From: Amphiura filiformis | Taxonomy: Eukaryota > Echinodermata > Ophiuroidea > Amphilepidida > Amphiuridae | Length of the DNA: 64,000 bases | Direction of reading: 5' to 3' | Assembly (NCBI RefSeq): GCF_039555335.1 | Contig: NC_092646.1 | Location: 34,129,380-34,193,379 of the forward strand | Shown here: positions 46,765 through 58,231 of the stretch, piece by piece | Layout of the letters: each line of letters opens with the position of its first letter | How positions within the stretch are numbered: position 1 is the first letter of the stretch | The notes under the pieces: generated by a model | Seen by the model: only the letters and a program-made list of their open reading frames with translations | What the model was told of the DNA's origin: nothing | Databases searched by the model: none | Position numbers and translations under genes: made by a program

Positions 46765-47401
46765 GTTTTTAATTTTCGAATATTTTTGTTTTCAATAGGT
46801 TCAATTAAATAATACATTTAAAAAAAAAAATATTCTGTCAAAGTACGGGTATCGTATCGGAGAATGGCCGATACCAAATGGTATCGACCATCGATACCCA
46901 CTGGTATCGGCGGTATCTAATATTCACATTAAGGTTTGCAAAATTATACTCGGAGTTCATAAAAAATCCACTAACAATGCAGTAAGAGGCGAATTAGGTA
47001 GTTTTCCACTGCTTTTAATTAGGTAGTTTTAATTAGTTAGGTAGTTTTAATTAGGTAGTTTTAATTAGTTTTCCACTGCTTAGGTAGGTAGTTTTAATTA
47101 GGTAGTTTTAATTAGTTTTCCACTGCTTTTAATTAGGTAGTTTTCCACTGTTTTTAATTTTCGAATATTTTTGTTTTCAATAGGTTCAATTAAATAATAC
47201 ATTTTTTTTTTTTTTTAAATATTCTGTCAAAGTACGGGTATCGTATCGGAGAATGGCCGATACCAAATGGTATCGACCATCGATACCCACTGGTATCGGC
47301 GGTATCTAATATTCACATTAAGGTTTGCAAAATTATACTCGGAGTTCATAAAAAATCCACTAACAATGCAGTAAGAGGCGAATTAGGTAGTTTTCCACTG
47401 C
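46765..47401. repeat. Tandem duplication with AATTAGGTAGTTTT minisatellite
   Basis: About 250 bases at 46765-47016 recur at 47150-47401, including a palindrome-rich block (GGTATCGACCATCGATACC) and the start of the LINE coding fragment. The 130 bases between are irregular repeats of AATTAGGTAGTTTT. Confidence 0.85.
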
Positions 47402-48367
47402 TCACAACTATGCTTTCTTTATCTGTAAAATACTGGTGGAAGCTAAACGAAAAATGTATGAATGGTAATGATTCTCTTGTAATTCAAGCACTTGTAGATA
47501 ACAGAAAGTTAGTGTGTACTAATAATTTCACATGGTCGACAGGTATAAAAATATATTTAGCCTTATCAATAGGATTGACATTTGGGATAAACCAAATACG
47601 ATCACCGCTTCCAATTTTAATGAAATTATTGTATCTAAACTTCAAATCGTCTATAACAATCTTTGGGTTAATCATATTAATAATTTTAGTCCTAAACTCA
47701 GAACATATTGTACATTCAAAAATTCTTTCAGTACAGAAAATTATGTTATTATCGCTAAAAGATCTTCCAGGGCTGCATTCTGTAAATTAAGAATAAGCGC
47801 ACATAATCTCATGATCGAAAAGGGGCGTCACTTCTCTCCAAAAATTAATCCAGAGAATAGAATTTGTACACTTTGTAATTTAAATAAGGTGGAGGATGAA
47901 TTTCATTTTGTAATGATATGTCCTTTCTATACCAACCCTCGCCAAGATTTATTATCTACAATACATGAAATGTATGATATAGATGGTATGGTAGACACTG
48001 ACATTTTCAAACTTATAATGAGTGCAAGTGATTTTGACAGTATTACTCAATAACCAAATTCGTCAAATCAGCTTTTGATTCACGAACGAACATGGACTTA
48101 TAGATAATAACAAAGTTCCCATTTGGGATTAGAGCAGCGACCCCATGTCATATTTTCATTCTATAGGCTCAATGTAACATGGACTTGAGCGCCACTATTA
48201 ATATTGTCTATTATTATTAAGACTAATTTATATTTCTTCTATAATTGTAAATATTTGTACTTGTAACTTTAATATTGCAATTTCAATTGTAAATATTTGT
48301 ATTTGTAAATATTAACTATACCAGTTTGTTTGGTGAATGTTAATAAAATATATTGATATTGATATTG
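47310..48367 (+). pseudogene. Non-LTR retrotransposon (LINE), 5'-truncated 3' end
   Basis: Translation from about 47310 gives IHIKVCKIILGVHKKST then NAVRGELGSFPLL, the region after the fingers-palm domains in many LINE reverse transcriptases. After a frameshift near 47530 it continues to RLRISAHNLMIEKGRH-like sequence, then a CTLCNLNKVEDEFHFVMICP motif (C-x2-C ... H-x4-C), the usual C-terminal cysteine-histidine motif. It stops at 48053. About 300 bases of 3' UTR end in AATAAAATATATTGATATTGATATTG, a short-repeat tail. The RT catalytic core and endonuclease are missing, so it is inactive. Confidence 0.75.
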
Positions 48368-49199
48368 AGTATCGCCCAACGCTATAATGCGGCCATTTGC
48401 GTCAGGCCCGCGACACTCCGGCACTTGTTGGAAGACATGAAGTACAGCAGACAGTTACATGTACAATGTGATTTTCTCATTTATAATTAGGATTACGTCA
48501 TTGCCAGAATGCCAGAGCTTGTTTCATTTGTTCATTAGAATGATTGACAGCGGTGGGCGGACTTATACTCTAAAAATGTGATTCTCTAATAAATTATAGG
48601 TCACTAGGTCAATTCGGACCGTCTCTTTCTCAGATCTCTATATGTAGGACTCTATGGTATCTTCTCATTACACGTTCGTAGTAAGACTTGGCCGGCGACG
48701 ACGCTTGCGAATTGCATGTCTTCAACTGCTGTATAGCATGGTATAGGCAGTTTGTACAGAGTGTCGCTTCTCTATCTCTTTTTCTCGGTTTGCGTCCTTG
48801 TGGTGCATGTTTCATGGATATTTTATCATAGTACTACAGAGTGTTTTACTTCATTATTCTAGTATCTGATAGTCGTGTATGCGTGTAAAGAGTAAGTATT
48901 TTAAACTATACTTTCTGTTTTTCTAATAATAATTATATGCGTGTTTAACATTCTGCTACTTTTATATTTCCACATTTTGTCAGAATAAATCCCGTATCAC
49001 GCTCTTTGTCTTGGCTCTTAATCTTGTTTTAATACTAGTGCTACATGTACATGTAGTAGTGGGGAGCATTTTTAGTTACAATGTATGTCACATGTAGGCC
49101 TACATGTATATATATATATAGGCCTATATATAATTATGTAGGAAAATGCATGTAGCCTAGGACCTAGACCTGCAATCTTGGCACGTCCAATGGGCGACA
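48368..49199. other. No gene seen
   Basis: No recognisable coding sequence. A (TA)n run with two TAGGCCTA octamers lies at 49095-49130. Confidence 0.5.
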
Positions 49200-49328
49200 A
49201 GGGGCTGTGCCCGGGGGCTGTGCAATAATTATGGGCCGGGGGGGGTACAATTTTCAAATGGCGTGCCAAAAATGTCTTTCCCCTCCCCCCAATTTTTCCC
49301 ACCAGGGCTCATTTACTGCACAGCCCCT
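49200..49328. mobile_element. Short copy of the AGGGGCTGTGC MITE
   Basis: Ends AGGGGCTGTGC and GCACAGCCCCT bracket 129 bases. The interior (GGCGTGCCAAAAATGTCTTTC) matches the 11738-12167 copy. Confidence 0.75.
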
Positions 49329-49753
49329 ATATCCAAACCAAAATACATATAGTATGTATATTGTATAGGCCTTCAGTGACATAGTAGGCCTAGGCTGATG
49401 GACATAGGAACGGCGTCCATGAGCCTCAGTGAGTCTAGCGCCCTAGGCCCTAATGATGTTTAATTAGCAATCCATAATTGTTTTGCTTTTTTGCCATAGG
49501 GCCTATAAATATATCACGTTGCCGTATTTGACTGCCGTCAGTAATAATCTGGTTGATATTGAGAAAAATGTGAGTTTTCGTCAGATACTGTGCACCATTT
49601 CATCATGCGGGGTATTCCCTTTACTATTATAAGCCATAGCCTATACGATTAGGGAGCGATCGTTATTTATGGCAGGGGTGGAATGGGTAAATTTAGGGGG
49701 GAACACAAATTTTTTTGTGGTCTTAGGGGGGAACCTGACATTTTTAGTTGAAC

Positions 49754-50647
49754 CAGACTTAACACGGTTTGGAAATAATTTCTTCATATTTTTGGTGTTA
49801 TCTGTCGTTTAGGCCTACATATCCTTCCTAAAACACCAAAGTACTGACGAATATTTCCAAACATCTAAATTAGCTAAAATTTTAGGACATGTTACAAAAC
49901 TAGCCTATATTGTCTAGAATTTTAGAAGAGTACTTTTAATATTGGCCGGTTATTTTTCACACAGCGACGTTAACTAGGCAATGTACTATTACCTATAACA
50001 TTAACTAAAACACCAAAGTACGAATATTTCCAAACATCTAAATTAGCTAAAAATTTAGGACATGTTACAAAACTATATTTTCTAAAACTTTAGAAGAGTA
50101 CTTTTAATATTGGCCGGTTATTTTTCACACAGCGACGTTAACTAGTCATATCCCCATACTTTTAACGTAGGGCTATTTGTAAGGCCGTGTAAAATTAATA
50201 TTTTGGTTCTCGTCCCTCCCTCCTCAATTTCTGGGATTTGTCAGATTTTTTTTTTTTTTTTTTAGATTTTTCAATTTTTTAGACTTTGGAATGATTTATG
50301 AAATCTTCATACATATAAATAAGTATAATAGAGAACAAGCATCACTTCCAAGTCTTTTTGTGGTACTCTAGGGGTTTATCCCTCAGAATCTCACATTTGA
50401 AAAAAAAAAAAGGGCCTCATCGTTTCCTCGAACACAAATAGAAGAAAAAACCGAAAACTACTGACAATGCTAATTTTACATTGGAAAAAAAAAAAAAAAA
50501 AAAAAAAACACCTCCCTCCCTCATCAATTCATGAAAATCCTCTGGACGAGAACCAAAACATTAATTTTATACGGCCTAAAGGTCACGCGTCAATGGGAAA
50601 GAGCACTGTGTATTGTGTATAGGAAAACGGACAGTAACTGCAGTATG
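49754..50647 (+). repeat. Duplicated repeat, copy 2
   Basis: Direct repeat of 46005-46661, interrupted by the MITE at 50183-50576 and lacking the 160-base insertion of copy 1. The ends do not look like LTRs (no TG...CA, no primer site), so this is a dispersed repeat or segmental duplication. Confidence 0.85.
50183..50576. mobile_element. PIF/Harbinger-type MITE, copy 2, 394 bp
   Basis: Ends GGCCGTGTAAAATTAATATT and AATATT-like/ATTTTATACGGCC are inverted over about 33 bases. TAA flanks both sides (50180-50182, 50577-50579). The empty site is present in the sister repeat at 46427-46431 (TTTGTAGAGGTCACG). Confidence 0.9.
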
Positions 50648-52029
50648 AAGGCTTTAATGTGCTCATGCATGCAACTTTTAAAACTGTGTACGTGCTACAC
50701 ACACCATGTACAAATAAAAGGAAACCAGACAGTGTAAAGTTCATATAAGGGACATACATTTACAGTCCAGCTTTTGTTAATGTTAACGTTGTGGTGGTTG
50801 ACTGCAAATTTTATTGTGGTTGGTAATTTTCACCAGCGTTTTACATAGGCATACCGGTCGCGCAGTAGACTATGCCATAGTCGAATTTTATTAAAAATAT
50901 GTTATTATTAGTCATGATGAACCCATTTCGTTGAACTCAAAATTATACTGATGTTTATTAAAATTAAAGTATTCAATAGTAAAATGGTCTTAAAGAGTTA
51001 AAAAATATTAGATGATTAGTGACAAACAATAAAAGTAATTGAATGCAACACAATCTTGCATAATTATAATGGCTCACTTTAATACTGAAAAATTCTGATT
51101 TTGGAATGTAGGCCTATCAGTTTATATGTTTGATGAGAGATTAACATTCGCGTCAACAGACTCAACACAAAAGCGCCGCAAATACCACAGATAGTTGTGT
51201 ACGGTGTAGTTAGTGGTAATGGCACGGGTCCGGAAGATTTAAACCATAGCGAGATATGGGCGACCAATCACAAGGCAGATCCATTTAAAGATGCATTACA
51301 TCATGGCCAATTTTAGTTAGGCCAGAAATTGGCCTAACTCTCCATAGAGTCCCGTGTTAAAAATCTTAACCGCAAGGCAAAGTCAGTAGTCCCCGGGAGT
51401 AGTCCACTTGGGAAGCTAACAAACAGAGGGAGTGCGGTGACTGAAAAGATCAGATACAGATGTGAAAATCTATCAGTTGCACACAAATCAATATAAATCT
51501 TTATGCTTAAATGTATTATAATAGCCAGAGTATGCAAAATGGGCAAGTGGACTACGGAGAAGTCTAGTCGCGCAGCCGATTAAGCAGTAGTAGTAAAGTA
51601 TCGAATACCCGTGCATTATATGTGACCAGCTCCAACAAAACCCGGAACAAGTCGCCAGGCATGTTTTTGAGATACAGACCTTTAAAGATGACGTTCACAT
51701 AAAAAAAAATTGGAATTCTTAATTTCATGGTATCTGACCTTGGGACTGAGTGGACTTTCAAATCCTTGAAAGTACTTATTAAAAAGAGGCTTATTTAATC
51801 AACTAGCGGTCACCCGTCTTTCGCGGTCAGAGTCTTTCGCGGTTGGTAAATTTTGTATATTTTTTGTACATGTAAATGTTTTATTTAATGGGATTAATGG
51901 TATGAGAGGAGATTATCATTTAGAAATATAATATTTAGTATCTTTTCCATATAAATCAATGGCTTGAAATTGCAATTAGATCATGATCGAAGTCTTCTTG
52001 CCACCATATCATATCCACCGTGAGAAGGG
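50648..52029. other. No gene seen
   Basis: Short unrecognised frames only. Confidence 0.5.
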
Positions 52030-52445
52030 ATGCTGGGACCCCGGCCCCTGATATTTAAAATTTGTATGCATTTGTTTATACATTAATTTTTCGCCCATTT
52101 TGGACAAATTTGTTGTACCTTTTAGCCCATTTGTTACCATTTTCGTCCAAGTTTGTCCATCCCCAACCTTGAAATGTACCTTGCTGACCCCTGCAAAAGT
52201 CCTGGCTACATCACTGAGCAGATGAACACAATTTTATTTACTTCCCTCTTGGGCCCCTATGGTATGCTGGCTATGGATATTTAAGATTTGTATGCATTTT
52301 GTTGTACTTTTTATTTATTAGCCCATTTTGGATCAATTTTGTTGTACCTTTTACTTTTTAGCCCATTTGTGACAATCCCCCCATGAAATTTGCCTCCCCC
52401 CCTCTCTCTCTGAAAAAGTCCTGGCTACACCACTGTACAGATGAA
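52030..52445. repeat. Tandem duplication, about 220-bp unit
   Basis: Two copies of a unit with TTTGTATGCATTT, TTAGCCCATTT and AGTCCTGGCTACA(T/C)CACTG, near 52050 and 52275. The unit ends resemble one terminus of the CAGTGG-type hAT MITEs. Confidence 0.7.
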
Positions 52446-52854
52446 ACAATTTATTCACATATCCTTACACTCTGTTTCATATAACATAGCATGGTAAAAT
52501 TCAGTGGTTTGATAAGGCATGTAAATAGGCAATTGGATCATATTATAATTAGCACAATTTATAACTATTTATAACATGTTGGCAATCTTGACCTCAGTAA
52601 ATGTTGACATTATTGATGTGTGACTAATTAGGTGTTCATACACAGTCCCTGGTATTATATTAATATAATAAATTACTGAGTTTTTCAAATTGGTAAGTTC
52701 AGTGACCATGTTGACAAATTGGTTGAATAAACAATAGATGTTAATTTAGTTTCACCTGGTGCAGGGCAATTTGAGGTGCAGTCTCGGAATAATCAAAATA
52801 AATGTACAATTTTGTAGAACACTTACTTTCAACATTGGCAAAGTATTTTGCACA
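52446..52854. other. No gene seen
   Basis: AT-rich, featureless. Confidence 0.5.
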
Positions 52855-53300
52855 GACACTGATTATGCTGCTAACCTGTGAGTTACGGTGAGCCTTACCA
52901 TGCTTACCAGACTTGTACCTGCGTTGCTATTTAAAAATTCACCCATTTTTCGTAACCATCTGTCTCTATGGGACAGGAAATTGTCAAAAGTTGGGGGATC
53001 TTCAAAAGTCACCCATTTGGGCTACTAAATCACAGTTTGGCAATCCTGTTTAATTTGGGTGATTTGTAGACTTTGACCTAATTCACTGATTATGCCGCTA
53101 ACCTGTGAGTTACGGTGAGCCTAACCAGACTTTTGTACCTGCATTGTTAAAAAGTCACCCATTTTTCTTAACCATCTGTCTCTATGGGACAGGAAATTGT
53201 CAAAAGTTGGGGGGATCTTCCAAAGTCACCCATTTGGGCTACTAAATCACAGTTTGGCAACCCTGTTTAATTTGGGTGATTTGGAGACTCCTAATTCAAT
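52855..53300. repeat. Tandem duplication, 226-bp unit
   Basis: ACTGATTATGC(T/C)GCTAACCTGT begins two units at 52858 and 53084. They share CATCTGTCTCTATGGGACAG and AAATCACAGTTTGGCAA. Confidence 0.85.
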
Positions 53301-53530
53301 AAACAAACATTTAACTGTTGACAATAGGTTCTAGTTTGAACACTGACATGATAATGTTGACAAATTAGTTGAATAAACAATGCATGTTAATTACTCAAGT
53401 CAGATTCTCCTGTGTAATGGTATGAGTGACCCAATCTCAGCATTGATCAGATCAGACATAGGATTTGCGGGTGTTCATGTTAGACAGCATGACTGTATTG
53501 TAGTGTATTGTGACTGTTTACTCAGTGTTT

Positions 53531-54150
53531 AAGGCCCGGTCACACTATGACGAATAGGGGTGAACGGCAAGCGACGTTAAGCTGCGAATTGCAATTTTGA
53601 ATTTATATTATTGATATTGATGTTAATATTTTTGATTATTATTGATATGGATATTAAAAGTTTAGATTATTATTTATATTGATTTTACTATTTTTGATTA
53701 TTATTGATATTTATATTGTTTTTTTTAAATATTATTATTGATATGTGTAATATTTTTGATTATTATTGATATTGATGGTAATATTTTTGATTATTATTGA
53801 TAAAGATATTAATAGTTTTGATTATTATTGATATGTGTAATATTTTTGAATATTATAGATATGTGTAATATTTTTGATTATTATTCATATCGATAGTAAT
53901 ATTTTTGATTATTATTGATATAGATATTAATAGTTTAGATTAGCCCAGACAACGTCCGGATTTGGTCGCTAGTCTCCGTTTCCTGCCGCAGCCTTTCGTC
54001 CCTTGCCGTCGTGTTGTCGCTAAAGGTCGTTCCCACTCGTCACCGAATCTTGTTTTCCTCTTTTTGTCGTCGCTTTGCCGTCAACATTTTGTAATTTTCA
54101 CGTTCGTCACCTTTCGTTGCTTATCGTCCGTCATAGTGTGACCGGGCCTT
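53531..54150. mobile_element. TIR element with AT-rich satellite interior, 620 bp
   Basis: Ends AAGGCCCGGTCACACTATGA and TCATAGTGTGACCGGGCCTT are inverted over 22 bases. TACTCAGTGTTT precedes and TACTCAGTGCTT follows, a 12-base near-perfect flanking repeat. 53600-53945 is a degenerate array of TTTTTGATTATTATTGATAT; the right side is rich in CGTCG motifs. Confidence 0.8.
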
Positions 54151-54883
54151 TACTCAGTGCTTAGCTCGCAGGTTGCTTGCTAGTGCCTTTGAAACTAATT
54201 AACATAATTTGACACCCTTAACGTAAACAAAAACAAAATTGGACGTTTTATTGGGGTGCGGACAACTTTACTCTACGCAACGCAAAAATCCGTTTTCCGA
54301 AATAATGTAAAACGTAGAAGTTTTTAGCCTTACCAAGTCGCCAAACTCAGTTATTTATTATAGATATAATTGACAGTTGAACTATGATAGTCCCTATTCA
54401 ATCATGTGTAAAGTAGGAAACTAATTAGCCCATTTTTCAGAATTACAGTTCCGCAAAAATATCAAGGTAACTAACATCTATAAAATTATCCATATCTTGA
54501 ATATAATTTTGGTATCATTTTGAAGCTTATTATCTCGTGCTAAGTTACATTTCAAGTCATGAAATGTCAAAAATGCGACTTACTTCCCTGGTTTGCGGAA
54601 CGGGTCATATTCAAAATCCCGTCACAGGAGAGTGATTTTGAATAGATTCCACTGCCGTTCGATACGTACGTTTGAAATCGCAATGGGAAAGAACGTAAAC
54701 TTTAATTGCTAATATTTTTTATTTGTATTTGTAAATTTCTGAGAATTTAATAGAAATAAAATGAAAATCCAACAAGTTTCCTTGATAAAATAAAAATAAT
54801 ATCACAATAGCAATGGATATTTAAAATTGTGTTATACTTGATTTAAGACAATAATGTGGTTAATAAAACATTGCAAATATCAG
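54151..54883. other. No gene seen
   Basis: AT-rich, no recognised feature. Confidence 0.5.
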
Positions 54884-54967
54884 CTTGTGCCCGGGATTGA
54901 ACCGGAGCAAAAAATTCAAAAATGGATTAGGAGTCCATCGCTTTGACCGCTCCGCCACGGGTAGCTG
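54884..54967 (-). tRNA. tRNA-like sequence (Ser-type frame), probably pseudogene or SINE head
   Basis: On the minus strand: CCCGTGGCGGAGCGGTCAAA is a tRNA-Ser-like D region, ATGGA-CTCCTAA-TCCAT a perfect five-pair anticodon arm with CCT in the anticodon position, a long variable region, then TCCGG-TTCAATC-CCGGG, a good T arm. The acceptor halves do not pair and the CCT anticodon (Arg) conflicts with the Ser-like body, so I do not call a working gene. Confidence 0.4.
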
Positions 54968-56364
54968 CTTGAAATTAGATGGGGAAATGGAGTATTTGGT
55001 AAAATGAATGTATGTTGTGGTCCGGAAAGAATAAAAGAATTGCGAAAAACTTAATTTCTTGGCGAATGGGGTACAGAAATTATATGTAGGATATCAAAGG
55101 AAATGCTAGGGTATATTTGAAAGTGAATGTGAGAAAGTAGTGCCTACGTGATTCCTAGCTATAGAGCTGTTACCGTGTTCAAAAAATTCTGGATATCAGT
55201 ATTATTGCCACTAATTTTGGTTATGAAAAACCGCGTGAAATGAGTAAGAATGTCTGTTTATCATCAAACCAAAGATTGTGTGTAGGATTGGTGTCACTTT
55301 TTGAATTAATGAGTTGTTAAAATATTACACTTGGGATGTTTTATAAGATTTAGCATGGTTTTAAATATATTTTGTACCCAGCGAAAAATATCATAGAACA
55401 ATCGTCATGTTACGTGTAAATATAGTCCCGCGGTGCATCTGTTTATTCTTCTTTAGCAGTCGTTTTATATTTATAACTTGCTGGTCACGGCTACCGCGTG
55501 ACTATAATGTCAAATAAAAAAGATAGAAATTTACATCTATATATTCATCAGTGCAAGTCAAATAGGGCACTTTGTTAAATACTAATACTTATGTATAAAT
55601 TATGTCCATCATAGGCCCTAAAAACTTTTATTTTTCATTTGATTTTCCCATTGAAAAGACACAATGTTCGATTTTCGATCAATTTTATCAATAAAAAAAA
55701 TACAGAACAGGATATTATGTAGCACAGTGACATCGCCCCGATATCTTCATAGTAGAAATCGCCATGGTAGGTTGAATCCACAGCCACACATGGCTATTTT
55801 ATTCGGACCTTATGAGATGCATATTATTAGCGAAGTGACCTGACTAAGGCTATGACAATAGACGGGGTAATTGATTTCTCGCTGTGTGAGCAAGCTTGTA
55901 TACACATTGCGGTCAATGGTTAATATACTGTCTCCACTTGAGTGAGTGCCGCTATAGCCTGCTGCGCGCTGTAGTCCATAGGCCTACAGGACCAACGCAA
56001 TATAAAATTGAGAGTTTTGGTCAAATGTTGAGTTCAAAGCGCACGGCCAATTTTCAAAGCGCACGCTAACGACTATAATATCTGTTCAACACGTATTTTC
56101 AAGTGTATGAGACCACATCTGGTTTCTTGAGAAAAATTCATTTACGGAGATATTCATCATTTTCTAACCCAGTATACGAAGATTTTCGTCTGATATCAAA
56201 ATCGTGCATAGCAATTCACGTGTATCGATCCCGTGTATTCATTTTAATGTCTCTGCTGCACCAAATAATTATTAGCCAGGCGATGTCGGTGTGTGTAGGG
56301 CCCTATGTATACAAATCTTTCTGTTTTCTTTCTTTCTTTCCTTCTTTCTTTAGCTTTATATATT
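54968..56364. other. No gene seen
   Basis: AT-rich. The 109-codon frame starting at 56103 overlaps a CT run and the next foldback; not recognised. Confidence 0.5.
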
Positions 56365-56935
56365 TGGGTAAATGTAAATCTAATCCTGCACATTATCATG
56401 ATAATGACACCCCATTGAATCCAATTATTTGACCTCAAGAAGTAAAGTTACCAGCACTGATTAGACGAAGGTCCAGGTCCAGTGACAAACTGCATGGCAT
56501 ATACACACCTGATTTTGAGCATGCGACGTTATGGACAATAACGGTGCGCGGTGGCCACACAAGATATTGCTGGGATCAAAAGAACTTAATCAAAAAAGAA
56601 CTGAAGAAAACTAAAACAAAATAACTGAAAAATAAAATAAAAGTTGTGAAAAGTACAGAAAAGAAAAAGAAAAAAGAAAGAAAAAATTACTGCTTTTAAA
56701 ATAAAGCTTTACTGAATAAACTGTATTGTCTCTTTGTTGCGCTTGTTGGAATCATTTCGCCTTGTATATACCCAGTGTTGTCACCTTCAAAACTAGACCT
56801 TCGTCCTATCAAATGCCTGTAACCATGGTAACTTTTCTTCTTGAGCCTTTTTTATAGGTCACATTGGATTCAATGGGGTGTCATAAATATGCAGGATTAG
56901 ATAGTGCATCTATTCAAAAAATAAATTTACCCAGT
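56365..56935. repeat. Inverted repeats just upstream of the Schlafen-type exon
   Basis: CTAATCCTGCA, GACACCCCATTGAATCCAAT and ACGAAGGTC blocks at 56370-56480 recur as complements at 56795-56915. The arms are about 150 bases with a ~280-base centre. Confidence 0.75.
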
Positions 56936-57111
56936 AGGTTTTGGTAACTATGGTTTTAATAATTGTAAAATTGGGATTTTTCCCAATTGTAAGGATACCT
57001 TTTTTATGGCGCAATATAAATTTATATAGAAGTATATAAGCCGGTATATATCTCTCCTTTAATACCTTTTCCCTCTTAAAACTGACCGTTAATCTCTTTT
57101 GTTTTTCTAAG

Positions 57112-58231
57112 ATGGCAGCGGGAGGAGCAACTGACAAACCAATTTATTGGAACATGGAATTATGCAAAAATTCACCTGACGATCAACTTAACAACCAAAG
57201 AATACCGTTTGCAAGTGTTCAGGTCAGCTACAAAATGTCAAAAAAGTTGAAGTCTGAAGGATTAGAAGATGATACAAATGAGAAGTTTGAAGGATTAGTG
57301 GATGTAAAAAAGAAGTTTGAAGGGTTAGAGGATGTAAAAAAGGTATGTATCGCATTCCTCAACAACAGTTCAGGCGGTATGATTCAACTGAACAACAAAA
57401 ATAATTCAGATGGCCAAACTGTGCCTTATGCTGAATTTGATGATGGCTTAATAAAATGGCTGAATCAAAGAGGACAAATGACAAACTACATATGGTACGG
57501 AGCAAAAGGGAGTCGACTCAATGCAAAGCGTCGTATTTTTATCAAACCAGTGCAACAAGAACCTCTGGCCTACCAGTCCTGCGTGTTTGCAAAAACACAG
57601 AACAGCGTGATCATGATAGACAAATCAACAGAAATAACTAAGATAGCCAAAGGAAAACACAAGTATGCAACCTCTCTGCCCTTGGAATCGCTACCCAATG
57701 CGGTAATTTGCGGACAAGTTCTTAAAGATTTTCCAGAAGATATTCTGATAGAAAACAAAGGCCCTACAAAAGAAGTCACTTTTGATAATCATAACAATGA
57801 CAAAAGCGGGCAAGCTCTACCTCGGTACGTATCTGCATTTGCCAACACTAACGGGGGACATATATTATACGGAGTTCATGATAAATCACTGAAAGTACAA
57901 GGCATCAAATTTGATGAAAAAAAGGTAAAAGGAAACATTGACAGAATAATCACGAGCATGGTGTGGTTTGTTCCTGCAGAGGGGCGTCAAATGTCAAAAG
58001 GAGACATCGGCAAGTATTACAGAATCACAATCATACCCGTCAAGGAAGCTAAGGATGGGAAAGATGGTGTGCTTGTTGTGACAGTGATGCGCCCACTCGG
58101 AGCTGTTGTGTTTTCTCATACACCGATTGTTCCTTTTCTATTGCCGTATGAGCAGGGCGAAAACGTGATTCAGTACATGAACTTAACGAAGTGGTTCGAA
58201 GCTTTGTTGTCAAATAAGGATCCCAAACAAG
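57112..58231 (+). CDS. Schlafen-family core domain protein, one exon
   Basis: The frame encodes the two-lobed Schlafen N-terminal core, known in mammals as an RNA-binding or tRNA/rRNA-cleaving module. Lobe 1 has KVCIAFLNNSSGGMI (residues 77-91, compare VCxxLNSGGG); lobe 2 (AlbA_2-type) has LPRYVSAFANTNGGHILYGV (236-255) then HDK. Acidic residues E214, E221 and D257 fall where catalytic Glu/Glu/Asp sit in rat Slfn13, though the first two are spaced more widely. The zinc-ligand blocks (HxC and CC) are absent. Residues 58-77 contain a repeated KFEGL(V/E)DVKK. The ATG directly follows a strong acceptor (TTTTGTTTTTCTAAG), so a 5' UTR exon probably lies upstream. CAAG/GTAAGG at 58231-58232 is a good donor, so the frame onward to 58275 is likely intron; later exons were not found. 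A retained-intron short form ending at 58275 is the alternative. Confidence 0.75.

Noticed and set aside
50183..50576. Harbinger-type MITE as the direct source of the TAGGCCTA octamers
   Set aside because: Its target duplication is three bases (TAA/TTA), while the observed micro-insertions duplicate only TA; the similarity of GGCC ends alone is not enough.
46005..50647. The direct repeats around the LINE fragment as LTRs of a retrovirus-like element
   Set aside because: The ends lack TG...CA, there is no primer-binding or polypurine site, and the interior holds only a LINE tail and a MITE.
56103..56432. 109-codon frame upstream of the Schlafen-type exon as its first exon
   Set aside because: It runs through a CT repeat and one arm of an inverted repeat, shows no Schlafen similarity and has no donor site at its end.
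57341..57346. GTATGT as a real splice donor ending the Schlafen-type exon early
   Set aside because: The following codons (VCIAFLNNSSGG) are the conserved first lobe, so the sequence is coding across the site.
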